Assembly: GCA_028279065.1 (NCBI GenBank)
Contig: JANQSY010000090.1
Location: forward strand, 1-34,464
Direction of reading: 5' to 3'
DNA: 34,464 bases
Origin: Cytophagales bacterium
GTDB lineage: Bacteria > Bacteroidota > Bacteroidia > Cytophagales > CCMP332
Positions 1 through 7,902 of the stretch are shown here, one piece after another; the first letter of the stretch is position 1, and each line of letters begins with the position of its first letter. The notes beneath the pieces were generated by a model. That model searched no databases, had not been told where the DNA came from, and saw nothing but the letters and a program-made list of their open reading frames with translations. The position numbers and the translations under genes were made by a program.

Positions 1-589
1 ATTGCGATCCTTGCTTTACGAGGAAAAAATCTTCTCCATTTTGCTCCAATAGTTCCTCCGAGTACTTATTGGACAAAAAGACCTCCCTAGAACTCATAAC
101 GTACCCCTTAGAAATTTCAATCGACGCGTCAACAAGTTTCTTCCAACCGAGAGATCCAAATCTTTGATGAGCTTCCCATAATCCATCAATGGTTCCGGGT
201 ACGCCAACAGCAAGCGCCCCAAGGGTTGAAGCGTTTTTAATTACCTCTCCATCTTCGTCAAGATACATTTCCTTATGTGCAAGGGCAGGGGCTGTCTCTC
301 TGAAATCAAGAAAATGGTATTCCCCATTGGCCGTTCTGGCGAGCATAAAACCACCGCCAGCTAAATTTCCAGCATTAGGGAAGCAGGCTGCAAGGGCAAA
401 TTGGGTTGCGATCGCTGCATCGAAGGCGTTACCTCCCTTTTTTAAAATATCAACCCCGATTTCGCTTGCAAGCGGATGAGCGCAAGAAACAGCTCCATTT
501 TGGAATCTAAATTCTTTTTGGACCTTCTCTTTTTTACAACCAAAAAAAAGGACTGGGACTAATAGAAAAAAGATCTTATAGGAGCTCAT
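1..589 (-). CDS. ggt: Gamma-glutamyltransferase, N-terminal part (runs off the window)
   Basis: The reading frame starts at the ATG at 589-587 and is open to base 1, so about 196 N-terminal residues are visible and the rest lies outside. The translation begins with a lipoprotein-type signal (hydrophobic FFLLVPVLFFG, then Cys18). It then shows typical gamma-glutamyltransferase features: AVSCAHPLASEIGVDILKKG, GNAFDAAIATQFAL, NAGNLAGGGFML and a FLDFRETAP stretch, which contains the arginine that in the family contacts the glutamyl carboxylate. The family cleaves glutathione and other gamma-glutamyl compounds in the periplasm and self-processes at a downstream Thr that is not visible here. The lipobox suggests a membrane-anchored form. 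Its first 14 bases overlap the end of phoH on the same strand, suggesting co-transcription. The family call is strong; substrate is inferred from the family. Confidence 0.88.
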   Translation of the reverse strand, partial: MSSYKIFFLLVPVLFFGCKKEKVQKEFRFQNGAVSCAHPLASEIGVDILKKGGNAFDAAIATQFALAACFPNAGNLAGGGFMLARTANGEYHFLDFRETAPALAHKEMYLDEDGEVIKNASTLGALAVGVPGTIDGLWEAHQRFGSLGWKKLVDASIEISKGYVMSSREVFLSNKYSEELLEQNGEDFFLVKQGSQ

Positions 590-1910
590 TCGCCAGATTG
601 GCAAGTTCCGATCTTTCTCCTTTTTCCAGATTTACATGAGCGTAAAGATTCTGATCCTGGAACCTATCGATCAGGTAGGAGAGACCATTGGATTGCGCAT
701 CAAGATAAGGGGTGTCGATCTGCTTGATATCCCCGGTGAAAATGATCTTCGTGTTCTCACCAGCCCGGGTAATAATGGTCTTGATCTCATGAGGGGTCAG
801 GTTCTGAGCTTCATCTACGATGAAACCAATATTGGAAATACTTCTTCCCCTAATATATGCAAGGGCATTGACCACTAGCTTTTCGGAATTCAGCATTTCA
901 TTGATGGCGATAAATTCCTTGTCCTTTTCCTTAAAATGGCTTTGAATGAATTTAAGATTGTCCCAAAGGGGTTCCATGTATGGATTGATCTTGGACTTTA
1001 TATCTCCTGGAAGAAAGCCAATGTCCTTATTACTTAATGGAACTATGGGCCTTGATAGGTAGATCTGATTAAACCTTCTCCTTTGCTCCAAGAGTGAAGC
1101 AAGTGCGATCAGGGTCTTTCCTGTTCCAGCCAGACCTGTAAGGGAAACCAGTTTTATATCCTGGTGCATAATAGAGTGGATAGCAAAGGTCTGCTCGGCG
1201 TTTTTTGCTGTTATCCCGTAGACAGTTTTCTTTCCGATCTTATGGATGAACCCGTCCAGGCCATTGTAATAGGCCAAAATTGAATTGGAATCGCTTTTAA
1301 AAATGAAATACTGATTCTTGATGGGTTCTTCTTCAAAGAACTCATTCCAACTTACTGAGGAGTTTTTGTAAAGCTTGTTGATCAGTTTGGGGTCAAGGCC
1401 CTCAACGATCTTTTTGCCGGTGTAAAGCTCACTAACCTCACGGATCTTTCCGGTCTCATAATCCTCGGAAGGAAGTTCAAGAGATTTTGCTTTGACCCTA
1501 AGGTTGATATCCTTGGTAATCAGGATGACCTTTTTATTGGGTTCTTCTTCTCGAAGGCCAAGAGCAGAACTGAGGATCTTATGATCAGCGGTATTTTCTG
1601 TAAAGATGTTCTTAGTCCGGTTTTCCTTATCCCCGTTCAGTAGGACCTTGACTTTACCTTTGCTGGGGCCATTCAATGGGATCCATTCTTTCAATGAATG
1701 CTTTCCAGCAAGCTCATCAAGCCTGCGAATGAATTCTCTTGCTGCAAAGTTCTTTGTATCGCTTCCCTTTTTGAAGTTGTCCAGCTCTTCCAACACCGTA
1801 ATCGGAATGGCAATATCATTCTCTTCGAAGTTGTCAATTGAATTGTGGTCGTAAAGTATCACCGAGGTATCAAGGACGAATACCTTTTTTTTCTTGCTCT
1901 CTGTCGCCAT
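576..1910 (-). CDS. phoH: PIN-PhoH fusion protein (PhoH-like ATPase)
   Basis: A 444-residue protein of two parts. The N-terminal third is a PIN-type nuclease fold (VFVLDTSVILYDH with the first acidic residue near position 14; further acidic positions in VLEELD and TADHKILSSAL). The C-terminal half is a PhoH P-loop ATPase with Walker A GLAGTGKT (about residue 260) and Walker B GFIVDEAQN (about 365), followed by IIFTGDIKQID. PIN-PhoH proteins (PhoH2 type) are described as RNA-unwinding and RNA-cleaving enzymes, some in toxin-antitoxin-like settings. No small antitoxin-like gene is seen directly upstream; the 100 bases before the start separate it from the divergent ctlX. The ATG at 1910 is the natural start. 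Its last 14 bases overlap the ggt start. The family is clear; the cellular role is not. Confidence 0.93.
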   Translation of the reverse strand: MATESKKKKVFVLDTSVILYDHNSIDNFEENDIAIPITVLEELDNFKKGSDTKNFAAREFIRRLDELAGKHSLKEWIPLNGPSKGKVKVLLNGDKENRTKNIFTENTADHKILSSALGLREEEPNKKVILITKDINLRVKAKSLELPSEDYETGKIREVSELYTGKKIVEGLDPKLINKLYKNSSVSWNEFFEEEPIKNQYFIFKSDSNSILAYYNGLDGFIHKIGKKTVYGITAKNAEQTFAIHSIMHQDIKLVSLTGLAGTGKTLIALASLLEQRRRFNQIYLSRPIVPLSNKDIGFLPGDIKSKINPYMEPLWDNLKFIQSHFKEKDKEFIAINEMLNSEKLVVNALAYIRGRSISNIGFIVDEAQNLTPHEIKTIITRAGENTKIIFTGDIKQIDTPYLDAQSNGLSYLIDRFQDQNLYAHVNLEKGERSELANLANELL

Positions 1911-2010
1911 ATAGTCTTAAAAGCCGTGTTTAGAATTGGTCAGGTGACTAGTACAAATAATTAAAAATTAATCGGTAATTGCGCTATCATTAAGCTCCTA
2001 ATTTTCAACA

Positions 2011-2919
2011 ATGAAACAGTTGGCGGACAGATTGCTGATGATAAGGCCGAAATTCTTTGGTTCTAACTCTGAAACCTTATCCTCGAATACCTTTCAGAAA
2101 GAAATTGAAGATTCCCAAGCAGTAGCTATATCAGAAAATGCGGTGAAGGAATTTGATTCCTTCGTTACGGCTTTGGAATCTCAAGGGGTACTGGTCGATA
2201 CCTTTGAGCAGCCGAGCGATAACACTTCTCCTGATATTGTATTTCCAAACAATTGGTTCTCGGTACACCCGGAGGGTTTTTTGATCTTCTATCCCATGGA
2301 ATCAAAAACCAGGAGGACCGAAAGACTGGAAACGGTTAAGGATTATTTGATGAGGATCTACCCTGAACATGAAGTGGTGGATATGGCTTGGTTCGAGGAT
2401 GAGAATAAATACCTGGAAGGAACCGGAAGTATGGTTTTCGACCGTAAGAACAAGAGGATCTTCTGTGCTTTATCAAGCCGATCTTCTCAGGACCTTTTGA
2501 CCAGGGTTGGAGAGATTTTAAAGTATGAGGTGGTGCCATTTGAAACCGAAGAAAATGGAACCCCCATATACCATACCAATGTACTTATGTCTGTTGGCTC
2601 GGATCTGGCTGTCTTTTGCCCCGATTGCCTTAAGGATAAAAAGCTAAAAAAGAAGGTAGAATCCATGTTGAATGAAGGAAGGTCCCATGTTATCAAGATC
2701 AATGCGGACCAGCTTAATTCATTCTGTGGAAATATCCTTGAGGTAAAGAACCAAAAAGGAAAGAAGGGAGTACTCTTGTCCAGGAGTGCTAAGAATGCTT
2801 TTTCCGAAGCCCAATTGGAGGAAATGGATCATGAGAAGTTTCTTGTAGAGGCCAGTATTCCAACCATTGAGAAATACGGGGGAGGTTCAGCCAGGTGTAT
2901 GGTTTCAGAACTTTTTTAG
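2011..2919 (+). CDS. ctlX: CtlX-type arginine deiminase-related hydrolase
   Basis: A 302-residue member of the guanidino-group modifying (amidinotransferase/arginine deiminase-fold) superfamily, CtlX branch. Visible landmarks are MIRPKFFG near the N terminus, PDIVFPNNWFSVH (substrate-binding Asp/Asn loop, about 74-86), YLEGTGSMVFDR (about 133-144), the catalytic His in YHTNVLMSVG and the C-terminal nucleophile Cys296 in GGGSARCMV. CtlX proteins are annotated as citrulline-utilisation hydrolases; substrate here is inferred from similarity only. The gene is alone on the plus strand, divergent from phoH. Its stop overlaps the stop of the convergent ABC ATPase gene by 4 bases (TTAG). A later ATG (codon 10, MIRPK) is possible, but the upstream residues fit the family. 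Confidence 0.85.
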   Translation: MKQLADRLLMIRPKFFGSNSETLSSNTFQKEIEDSQAVAISENAVKEFDSFVTALESQGVLVDTFEQPSDNTSPDIVFPNNWFSVHPEGFLIFYPMESKTRRTERLETVKDYLMRIYPEHEVVDMAWFEDENKYLEGTGSMVFDRKNKRIFCALSSRSSQDLLTRVGEILKYEVVPFETEENGTPIYHTNVLMSVGSDLAVFCPDCLKDKKLKKKVESMLNEGRSHVIKINADQLNSFCGNILEVKNQKGKKGVLLSRSAKNAFSEAQLEEMDHEKFLVEASIPTIEKYGGGSARCMVSELF

Positions 2920-3689
2920 GCTTTGGTCTTTCTTCCGGTTGCTTCTGCTATCCGGCTTAGAATAGTCAACTGTCCCCCATAGGTCTTAGAAAGATTCTCT
3001 TCTGTAAAAACCTCATTTGTCGGGCCGGCTGAAATCAACCGTAGATTCAGCAGGATCAAGTACTCAAAATAATCCTGGACCGAATTAAGGTCATGATGGA
3101 CAACGATCAGGGTCTTACCCTCCTTCACCATATCCTTCATCAATGCAATAATGGATTCTTCGGAGGCTGCATCCACTCCCGCAAAGGGTTCATCAAGAAA
3201 AAATAACTCGGCTTGTTGGGCTAGTGACCTTGCGATAAATACCCTTTGCTGCTGCCCCCCGGAAAGCTCTGAGATCTGCCTTTTGCTGAATTTTTCCATC
3301 CCGACTTTTTCCAGGGACTTCATTGCAATCTCTTTGTCTGATTTCTTGGGACTCTTGAAAAGGCCTAATTGACCGTACCTCCCCATCAAGACAACCTCAA
3401 ATACGGTGGCAGGAAAATCCCAATCAACGGTATCTCTTTGAGGAACGTAGGAAACCTTTTTGCGAATATCTTCTATCTGCTCACCAAACACTTTTGCGTA
3501 GCCTCTGTCTGGTTTCTTCAGGCCCAGGATGGTATTTAGAAGCGTGGTTTTTCCAGATCCATTGGGTCCAACTATTCCGGCCAGAACGCCTTTTGGGACG
3601 TCGAAGTCGATACCCCAGAGCACAGGTTTATTGTCATAGCTGACCTTTAGGTCATGAACCTCACAGGCTATGTCTTTTCCCTGGCTCAA
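2916..3689 (-). CDS. Metal ABC transporter, ATP-binding protein (ZnuC/TroB/MntB type)
   Basis: A 257-residue ABC ATPase with Walker A GPNGSGKT, Q-loop in VSYVPQRDTVDWDFP, signature LSGGQQQR, Walker B LFFLDEPFAGVD and the switch His in VVHHD. The YVPQR.xVDWDFP.TV..VVLMGRYG segment is typical of zinc/manganese importers. The start is TTG (3689-3687), overlapping the TGA of the substrate-binding protein gene (TTGA), so translation is probably coupled; there is no better ATG nearby. It should energise import of the metal captured by the neighbouring lipoprotein. Normally one or two permease genes follow. Here the convergent ctlX comes next, so the membrane part of the transporter is missing from this operon. 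Confidence 0.93.
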   Translation of the reverse strand: MSQGKDIACEVHDLKVSYDNKPVLWGIDFDVPKGVLAGIVGPNGSGKTTLLNTILGLKKPDRGYAKVFGEQIEDIRKKVSYVPQRDTVDWDFPATVFEVVLMGRYGQLGLFKSPKKSDKEIAMKSLEKVGMEKFSKRQISELSGGQQQRVFIARSLAQQAELFFLDEPFAGVDAASEESIIALMKDMVKEGKTLIVVHHDLNSVQDYFEYLILLNLRLISAGPTNEVFTEENLSKTYGGQLTILSRIAEATGRKTKA

Positions 3690-4594
3690 CGGATAGAATT
3701 CATTATTGTATTAACATTGTGGCGGATCATACCAAGATAATCCCCTTCAGCAGTACCATCCTTCCCGAGCGCGTCGGAATAAAGTGTGCCTCCCAATTCC
3801 ACATCGTAGCCCTGGAGTTTGCACCCCTCAATTACGGCCTTTATGGCTTTTGGCGAAACGATGTTCTCAATAAAAACTGCTTTTATCTGGTTTTCTATAA
3901 TGAAACTGATAGTATTCTCTATATCCTTCAAGCCTGCTTCAGAAAGCGTGGAGATCCCCTGGAGACCAACCACCCGAATGCCATAAGCCCTTCCGAAGTA
4001 GCTAAATGCATCATGAGCGGTCACCAGAATTCTTTTTTCCTCTGGTACTGCATTCAGATTATTAGAGATCCATGAGCTTAGGTTGCTCAATGAATCCAGA
4101 TATGCGGATCTTTTTCCATTTCCCAGTTCCCATTCCTGTTGAGCGTATATGGAATCTGAAAGGCCTTGAATTCCTTCTCTCCATAGCTCCATGTCAAACC
4201 AAATATGAGGATCATACAAACCTGTATATGCTTTTGAACTTATAAGGTTTTCCTGATCCAGGAAATCTGATACAGCAAGGGTGGGTTTCTTTTTAGAAAG
4301 GTTTTTTAGGATCTCTTCCATCTTACCTTCCAATGCCAGTCCATTATACACAACGATATCCGCTTCTTTGAGCTTAGCAAGGTCTGCACTTGTTGGCTTA
4401 TACAAATGCGGATCAATTCCAGGGCCCATCAACGATTTTATTACCACCTCATCGGGCAAAAGGTTTTTCAAGCAATCCGCAATGATCCCGGTTGTAGCCG
4501 TAATTACCACTTCCTCCTTCTCAACCTTTTTTTCGCAGGAAGCCAGAGATAGAAAAGCTATTAGTATAAATGCGTTTTTGATTAGTCTATTCAT
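3686..4594 (-). CDS. Zinc/manganese-binding ABC lipoprotein (TroA/ZnuA family)
   Basis: A 302-residue cluster A-I substrate-binding protein. It has a lipoprotein signal (FILIAFLSLASC, Cys20) and the family's metal ligands in the expected places: His63 in DPHLYKP, His130 in DPHIWFD, His194 in TAHDAFSYFG and Asp274 in TLYSDALG, a His-His-His-Asp set like TroA. It lacks the long His-rich loop typical of ZnuA, so Zn or Mn cannot be decided. It would capture metal outside the inner membrane and deliver it to the ABC transporter whose ATPase gene overlaps its stop by 4 bases. A candidate promoter (TAAATTTG, complement of 4615-4622) lies 20 bases upstream of the ATG. No permease gene is adjacent. 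Confidence 0.93.
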   Translation of the reverse strand: MNRLIKNAFILIAFLSLASCEKKVEKEEVVITATTGIIADCLKNLLPDEVVIKSLMGPGIDPHLYKPTSADLAKLKEADIVVYNGLALEGKMEEILKNLSKKKPTLAVSDFLDQENLISSKAYTGLYDPHIWFDMELWREGIQGLSDSIYAQQEWELGNGKRSAYLDSLSNLSSWISNNLNAVPEEKRILVTAHDAFSYFGRAYGIRVVGLQGISTLSEAGLKDIENTISFIIENQIKAVFIENIVSPKAIKAVIEGCKLQGYDVELGGTLYSDALGKDGTAEGDYLGMIRHNVNTIMNSIR

Positions 4595-4614
4595 ATGAGT
4601 ACCAAGAATGCCGG

Positions 4615-4622
4615 CAAATTTA
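4615..4622 (-). promoter_or_regulatory. Candidate -7 promoter element for the metal ABC genes
   Basis: On the minus strand this reads TAAATTTG, an exact match to the Bacteroidota -7 consensus TAnnTTTG, 20 bases before the ATG of the metal-binding lipoprotein. No convincing -33 TTTG is seen at the right distance, so this is only a candidate. The glycosyltransferase gene upstream ends at 4624, so read-through is also possible. Confidence 0.35.
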
Positions 4623-4623
4623 C

Positions 4624-5715
4624 CTAACCGCTTAAATTGAATATTTCAGAAAGAGTACTTTTTATACGGTTTTCGGAAGACTCCCAAAGAAGATCTGGGT
4701 TTGGGGGATGAATTTGCTCTTTGTTTATCTGATCCATTTTTAAAATGGGGAAGATCTCGTTGAGATCTGAAATTATGATCCCTCCTCCATAAGCATTAAA
4801 GAAATTTTGATAGGTTTTGTTTTCTATAGTGATCAGGGTGATGCCTAAAACTATTCCCTCAAAGAATTTTGTAGGGATCCTGTTTTCAATCGCTGGATTT
4901 GGTGGGTACAATGCGAGGTTGTACCGGGCCTTCGTCATTTTCTCAAGCAATTCATTGTGACTTTTTGGAACCTCGCTAACCTGGGCTTCAAAAAATGAAT
5001 ATTTTTTGGCCAACGCCTTCACTCTATCAAGGTCCTTTTGGGAAGGACAGTGTCCATAGGTAGAGATCTTTATGTCCTTGTCCTTAATCAACTCACAGAT
5101 CATTTCGACCTGTCTTAATCCGGTCTGATCAGCAATAGTCCCGCCGTAGAAAAGGTCGTATAGTTTGGATCCTGATTTTAGGTCTTTGAAGCTTTCAAGG
5201 GCCTTGTTTTCAAGGAGGGTAGATTTCTTTTTTGTGAATCCTAGTTCTTCCTCATAGCACCTTTCAGCAAGAAAGAAATGGACTATGAATTGAGAAGAGA
5301 CCTGCTCCAGACCTCTGATGATCAAGGCTCTTATTCTTCCAGTAACTCCCTTATTCTTTTCATTCTTATAATAATTCTCCTGGATATCATAAATGATGCT
5401 CGCCCTGGCTAATAGTCTGCTAAAAAGAGCAGGAAGCAGCAATTCCCATGTAGTGATGATCAGGAGGTCTGGTTGCCTTTTGACGATAAAAAAGAAAAAA
5501 GAAAATGCTCTTAGGGTTCGTTTGAAAATTGACCTGGAATAAATGAAATCATCATTTACCTGATCTGGTTTTTGATCCTCCTCTATACATTTTGATCCGA
5601 AATAACAGATATCCCTGAACCCTGATTTGGAAATTGATGCTCCCAACTTTTTGTACATTCGCACCTCGTTAGCAGGCTTCAGAATACTGCCAATTATGAT
5701 CTTTTTCTTTTCCAA
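4624..5715 (-). CDS. Glycosyltransferase, GT-B fold (GT4-like)
   Basis: A 363-residue protein with the layout of a GT-B glycosyltransferase: an N-terminal half beginning KIIIGSILKPANEVRMYKKLG (the R.YK pattern of GT4-like enzymes), the ASIIYDIQENYY region (about 105-116), a linker entering FYGGTIADQTGL (about 189-200), and a C-terminal donor-binding segment NRIPTKFFEGIVLG (about 278-291) with the expected Glu. It should transfer a sugar from a nucleotide donor; donor and acceptor cannot be told. The start is TTG at 5715-5713, since an in-frame stop lies just upstream and the next Met (codon 20) would cut the first strand. It is divergent from dapD with only 9 bases between start codons, and 29 bases upstream of the metal-binding lipoprotein gene on the same strand. 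Confidence 0.75.
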   Translation of the reverse strand: MEKKKIIIGSILKPANEVRMYKKLGASISKSGFRDICYFGSKCIEEDQKPDQVNDDFIYSRSIFKRTLRAFSFFFFIVKRQPDLLIITTWELLLPALFSRLLARASIIYDIQENYYKNEKNKGVTGRIRALIIRGLEQVSSQFIVHFFLAERCYEEELGFTKKKSTLLENKALESFKDLKSGSKLYDLFYGGTIADQTGLRQVEMICELIKDKDIKISTYGHCPSQKDLDRVKALAKKYSFFEAQVSEVPKSHNELLEKMTKARYNLALYPPNPAIENRIPTKFFEGIVLGITLITIENKTYQNFFNAYGGGIIISDLNEIFPILKMDQINKEQIHPPNPDLLWESSENRIKSTLSEIFNLSG

Positions 5716-5724
5716 TACTCAAAG

Positions 5725-6537
5725 ATGAATCATCAGGAAATAATAGAGTCGGCTTGGGAGAACAAAGAAGAGCTTAAATCTCCAGAAACCATCCTTGCAA
5801 TTGAGGAGGTGATCGAAGAACTGGATAAGGGGAGATTAAGAGTAGCCTCCAGATCAGGCGGTGAATGGGAAGTCCATCAATGGGTAAAAAAGGCTGTTCT
5901 TCAATACTTTCCTATCAAGGGAATGAAAACGATAGGGCAGGACCCCTTTGAGTTTTTTGACAAGATCCCCCTAAAAAGTGGTTATGAGCAGCTGGGAGTG
6001 AGGGTGGTGCCTCATGCAATTGCAAGGTATGGGTCCTTTGTAGCTCCCGGGGTAGTAATGATGCCCTCCTATGTGAACATCGGCGCTTATGTTGATTCAA
6101 ACACTATGGTGGATACCTGGGCCACGGTTGGGAGTTGTGCTCAGATCGGAAAAAATGTACACCTAAGTGGGGGAGTTGGGATCGGCGGAGTTCTTGAACC
6201 TATCCAGGCATCTCCTGTTATAGTAGAAGACGGGGCTTTCATAGGATCAAGGTGCATACTTGTGGAGGGAGTAAAAATTGGAAAAGAGGCCGTTCTCGGT
6301 GCCAATGTGACCCTGACCTCGAGTTCCAGGATCATTGATGTTTCCGGGAGCAAGCCGATTGAGTACAAGGGGGAAATACCGGAGAGGTCGGTTGTTATAC
6401 CTGGTGGGATCACAAAGCAATTCCCTGCCGGAGAGTTCCAGGTCCCTGCGGCCCTGATCATTGGCAAAAGAAAAGAAAGTACTGACCTTAAAACATCCTT
6501 GAACGATGCTTTGAGGGATAATTCAATAGTGGTTTAG
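5725..6537 (+). CDS. dapD: 2,3,4,5-tetrahydropyridine-2,6-dicarboxylate N-succinyltransferase
   Basis: A 270-residue DapD, the usual length. It uses succinyl-CoA to acylate tetrahydrodipicolinate in the lysine/diaminopimelate pathway. The N-terminal helical part (MNHQEIIESAWENKEEL) is followed by a left-handed beta-helix of hexapeptide repeats (about residues 105-205), with family blocks VVPHAIARYGSF, NIGAYVDSNTMVDTWATVGSCAQIG and GGVLEPIQASPVIVEDGAFIGSRC. The ATG at 5725 sits 9 bases from the divergent glycosyltransferase start, so any promoter must lie inside that gene. Its stop overlaps the GTG start of the thioesterase gene (TAGTG). Confidence 0.97.
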   Translation: MNHQEIIESAWENKEELKSPETILAIEEVIEELDKGRLRVASRSGGEWEVHQWVKKAVLQYFPIKGMKTIGQDPFEFFDKIPLKSGYEQLGVRVVPHAIARYGSFVAPGVVMMPSYVNIGAYVDSNTMVDTWATVGSCAQIGKNVHLSGGVGIGGVLEPIQASPVIVEDGAFIGSRCILVEGVKIGKEAVLGANVTLTSSSRIIDVSGSKPIEYKGEIPERSVVIPGGITKQFPAGEFQVPAALIIGKRKESTDLKTSLNDALRDNSIVV

Positions 6538-6935
6538 TGGAAAGAATTACAACTAAGATCGCACTTGCGCAGGACCTTGGTGTTCATGGGAACCTATTTG
6601 GTGGCAACATGCTATCATGGATAGATGAGGCTGCTGCTGCCCTGGCTGCAAGGACCTGCCAATCGGCCAATATGGTCACGGTTAAGCTTGAAGAAGTGGT
6701 TTTCAAGAAGGCGGTCAAAGAGGGCTTCCTCATTCATATCTACGGGGATATTGAGCATATTGGAAATACTTCTATCAGGCTTTCGATGGAGGCTCGGAAG
6801 CATAATGTTTATACAGGACAGGAAAAGGTGGTTTGTACAACCAAGATCACCTTTGTGCACATCGATGCCCATGGGAATCCAATTCCTATCAAGGAAGAAA
6901 TAAAGAAGAAATTTCCCAGCAAAGAAGAAGCCTAG
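6537..6935 (+). CDS. Acyl-CoA thioesterase, hotdog fold (YciA-like)
   Basis: A 132-residue hotdog-fold protein with the acyl-CoA thioesterase motif DLGVHGNLFGGNMLSWIDEAA (about 13-33), where the Asp in WIDEA is the usual catalytic residue, followed by VTVKLEEVVFKKAV and DIEHIGNTSIRLSMEA. It should hydrolyse acyl-CoA thioesters to free acid and CoA; chain-length preference is unknown. The start is GTG at 6537, sharing one base with the dapD stop (TAGTG), which implies translational coupling. Its stop overlaps the stop of the convergent 3-hydroxyacyl-CoA dehydrogenase gene in a CTAG palindrome. A housekeeping editing role is as likely as a link to the CoA recycled by DapD. Confidence 0.88.
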   Translation: MERITTKIALAQDLGVHGNLFGGNMLSWIDEAAAALAARTCQSANMVTVKLEEVVFKKAVKEGFLIHIYGDIEHIGNTSIRLSMEARKHNVYTGQEKVVCTTKITFVHIDAHGNPIPIKEEIKKKFPSKEEA

Positions 6936-7819
6936 CTGAACTGTTTGGCTACCACCAGTTCCTTGGTTCCTCCCGAATAGTCGTAGAAACCGGAGCCGGA
7001 TTTTACTCCTAGATGCCCAGCCTCTACCATGTTAACAAGCAGGGGACAGGGTGCGTATTTTGGTTTTCCATGACCTTCGTGCATCACCCTGAGGATAAAC
7101 AGGCAAACATCCAGACCGATGAAATCAGCCAGTTGCAGAGGCCCCATAGGATGGGCCATTCCCAATTTCATTACTGTGTCAATTTCTATTACTCCTGCTT
7201 CTCCTTCAAAAAGGGTCTCAATGGCTTCATTGATCATGGGCATCAAGATCCTGTTGGCAACAAAACCGGGGTAATCATTAACCTCCACGGGTATTTTTCC
7301 AAGTTTTGAGGAGGTATCCAGAACCATTTTCATAACCTGATCAGTAGTTGAATAACCTTTAATGACCTCAACCAATTTCATTATTGGAACCGGATTCATA
7401 AAGTGCATCCCAATAACCTGCCCCGGCCTTCTGGTAAAGGATGCCAACTTGGTTATTGAAATGGAGGATGTATTGGTGGCTAGGATAGCAGATTCCGGTG
7501 CATTTTCATCCATTTCCCGAAAGATCTTGCCCTTTAGATCAAGGTTTTCTGTAGCTGCTTCTACCACAAGGTCTGCATTTTTCACCCCTTCACCTATTGA
7601 AGTACCCTTACTTATCCTGTTAAGGGTTTCTGTTTTGGTGTTTTCATCGATCTTTTCTTTGGCAACCAGGCGATCCAGATTCTTTTCGATGGTTTTCATT
7701 GCTCTATCCAATGCATCAGGATTTACATCGATTAGGTTGACTTCAAAGCCATTTTGAGCAAAAACGTGGGCAATGCCGTTGCCCATGGTTCCAGAACCGA
7801 TTACAGAAATATTCTTCAT
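6932..7819 (-). CDS. 3-hydroxybutyryl/3-hydroxyacyl-CoA dehydrogenase
   Basis: A 295-residue NAD-dependent dehydrogenase of the Hbd/PaaH type, about the usual length. The Rossmann motif GSGTMGNGIAHVFA is at residues 8-21, with the NAD-selecting Asp in NLIDV. Catalytic elements are NTSSISIT, GMHFMNPVPIMKLVEVI (catalytic His) and NDYPGFVANRIL. The C-terminal domain contains KLGMAHPMGPLQLADFIGLD. It oxidises 3-hydroxyacyl-CoA (or reduces the acetoacetyl form) in fatty acid, phenylacetate or butyrate metabolism; which is not decidable here. A good candidate promoter lies 41 bases upstream. It ends tail-to-tail with the thioesterase gene, 4 bases shared. Confidence 0.93.
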   Translation of the reverse strand: MKNISVIGSGTMGNGIAHVFAQNGFEVNLIDVNPDALDRAMKTIEKNLDRLVAKEKIDENTKTETLNRISKGTSIGEGVKNADLVVEAATENLDLKGKIFREMDENAPESAILATNTSSISITKLASFTRRPGQVIGMHFMNPVPIMKLVEVIKGYSTTDQVMKMVLDTSSKLGKIPVEVNDYPGFVANRILMPMINEAIETLFEGEAGVIEIDTVMKLGMAHPMGPLQLADFIGLDVCLFILRVMHEGHGKPKYAPCPLLVNMVEAGHLGVKSGSGFYDYSGGTKELVVAKQFS

Positions 7820-7860
7820 TTAGGATGATAGTCTATGGTGCATTAATTATTTTAGAAACG

Positions 7861-7889
7861 CAAAGCTAGAATTTTGAGCTGTTTAACAA
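7861..7889 (-). promoter_or_regulatory. Candidate Bacteroidota promoter for the 3-hydroxyacyl-CoA dehydrogenase gene
   Basis: Reading the minus strand, TTG (complement of 7887-7889) is followed after 18 bases by TAGCTTTG (complement of 7861-7868), an exact TAnnTTTG. The 41 bases to the ATG leave a leader of about 35 bases. Among the candidates in this window this one has the best combination of -33 and -7 elements. It is a motif match only. Confidence 0.45.
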
Positions 7890-7902
7890 GAGACCCGTCA
7901 CC

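Noticed and set aside
189-479. Plus-strand open frame of 96 codons at the left edge
   Set aside because: It is antisense to the clearly recognisable gamma-glutamyltransferase frame.
1-589. Gamma-glutamyltransferase as a pseudogene
   Set aside because: The frame is intact to the window edge; it is only cut by the window.
576-1910. PIN-PhoH toxin-antitoxin pair (phoAT/phoH2 type)
   Set aside because: No small antitoxin-like frame overlaps the phoH start; the 100 bases upstream are non-coding up to the divergent ctlX.
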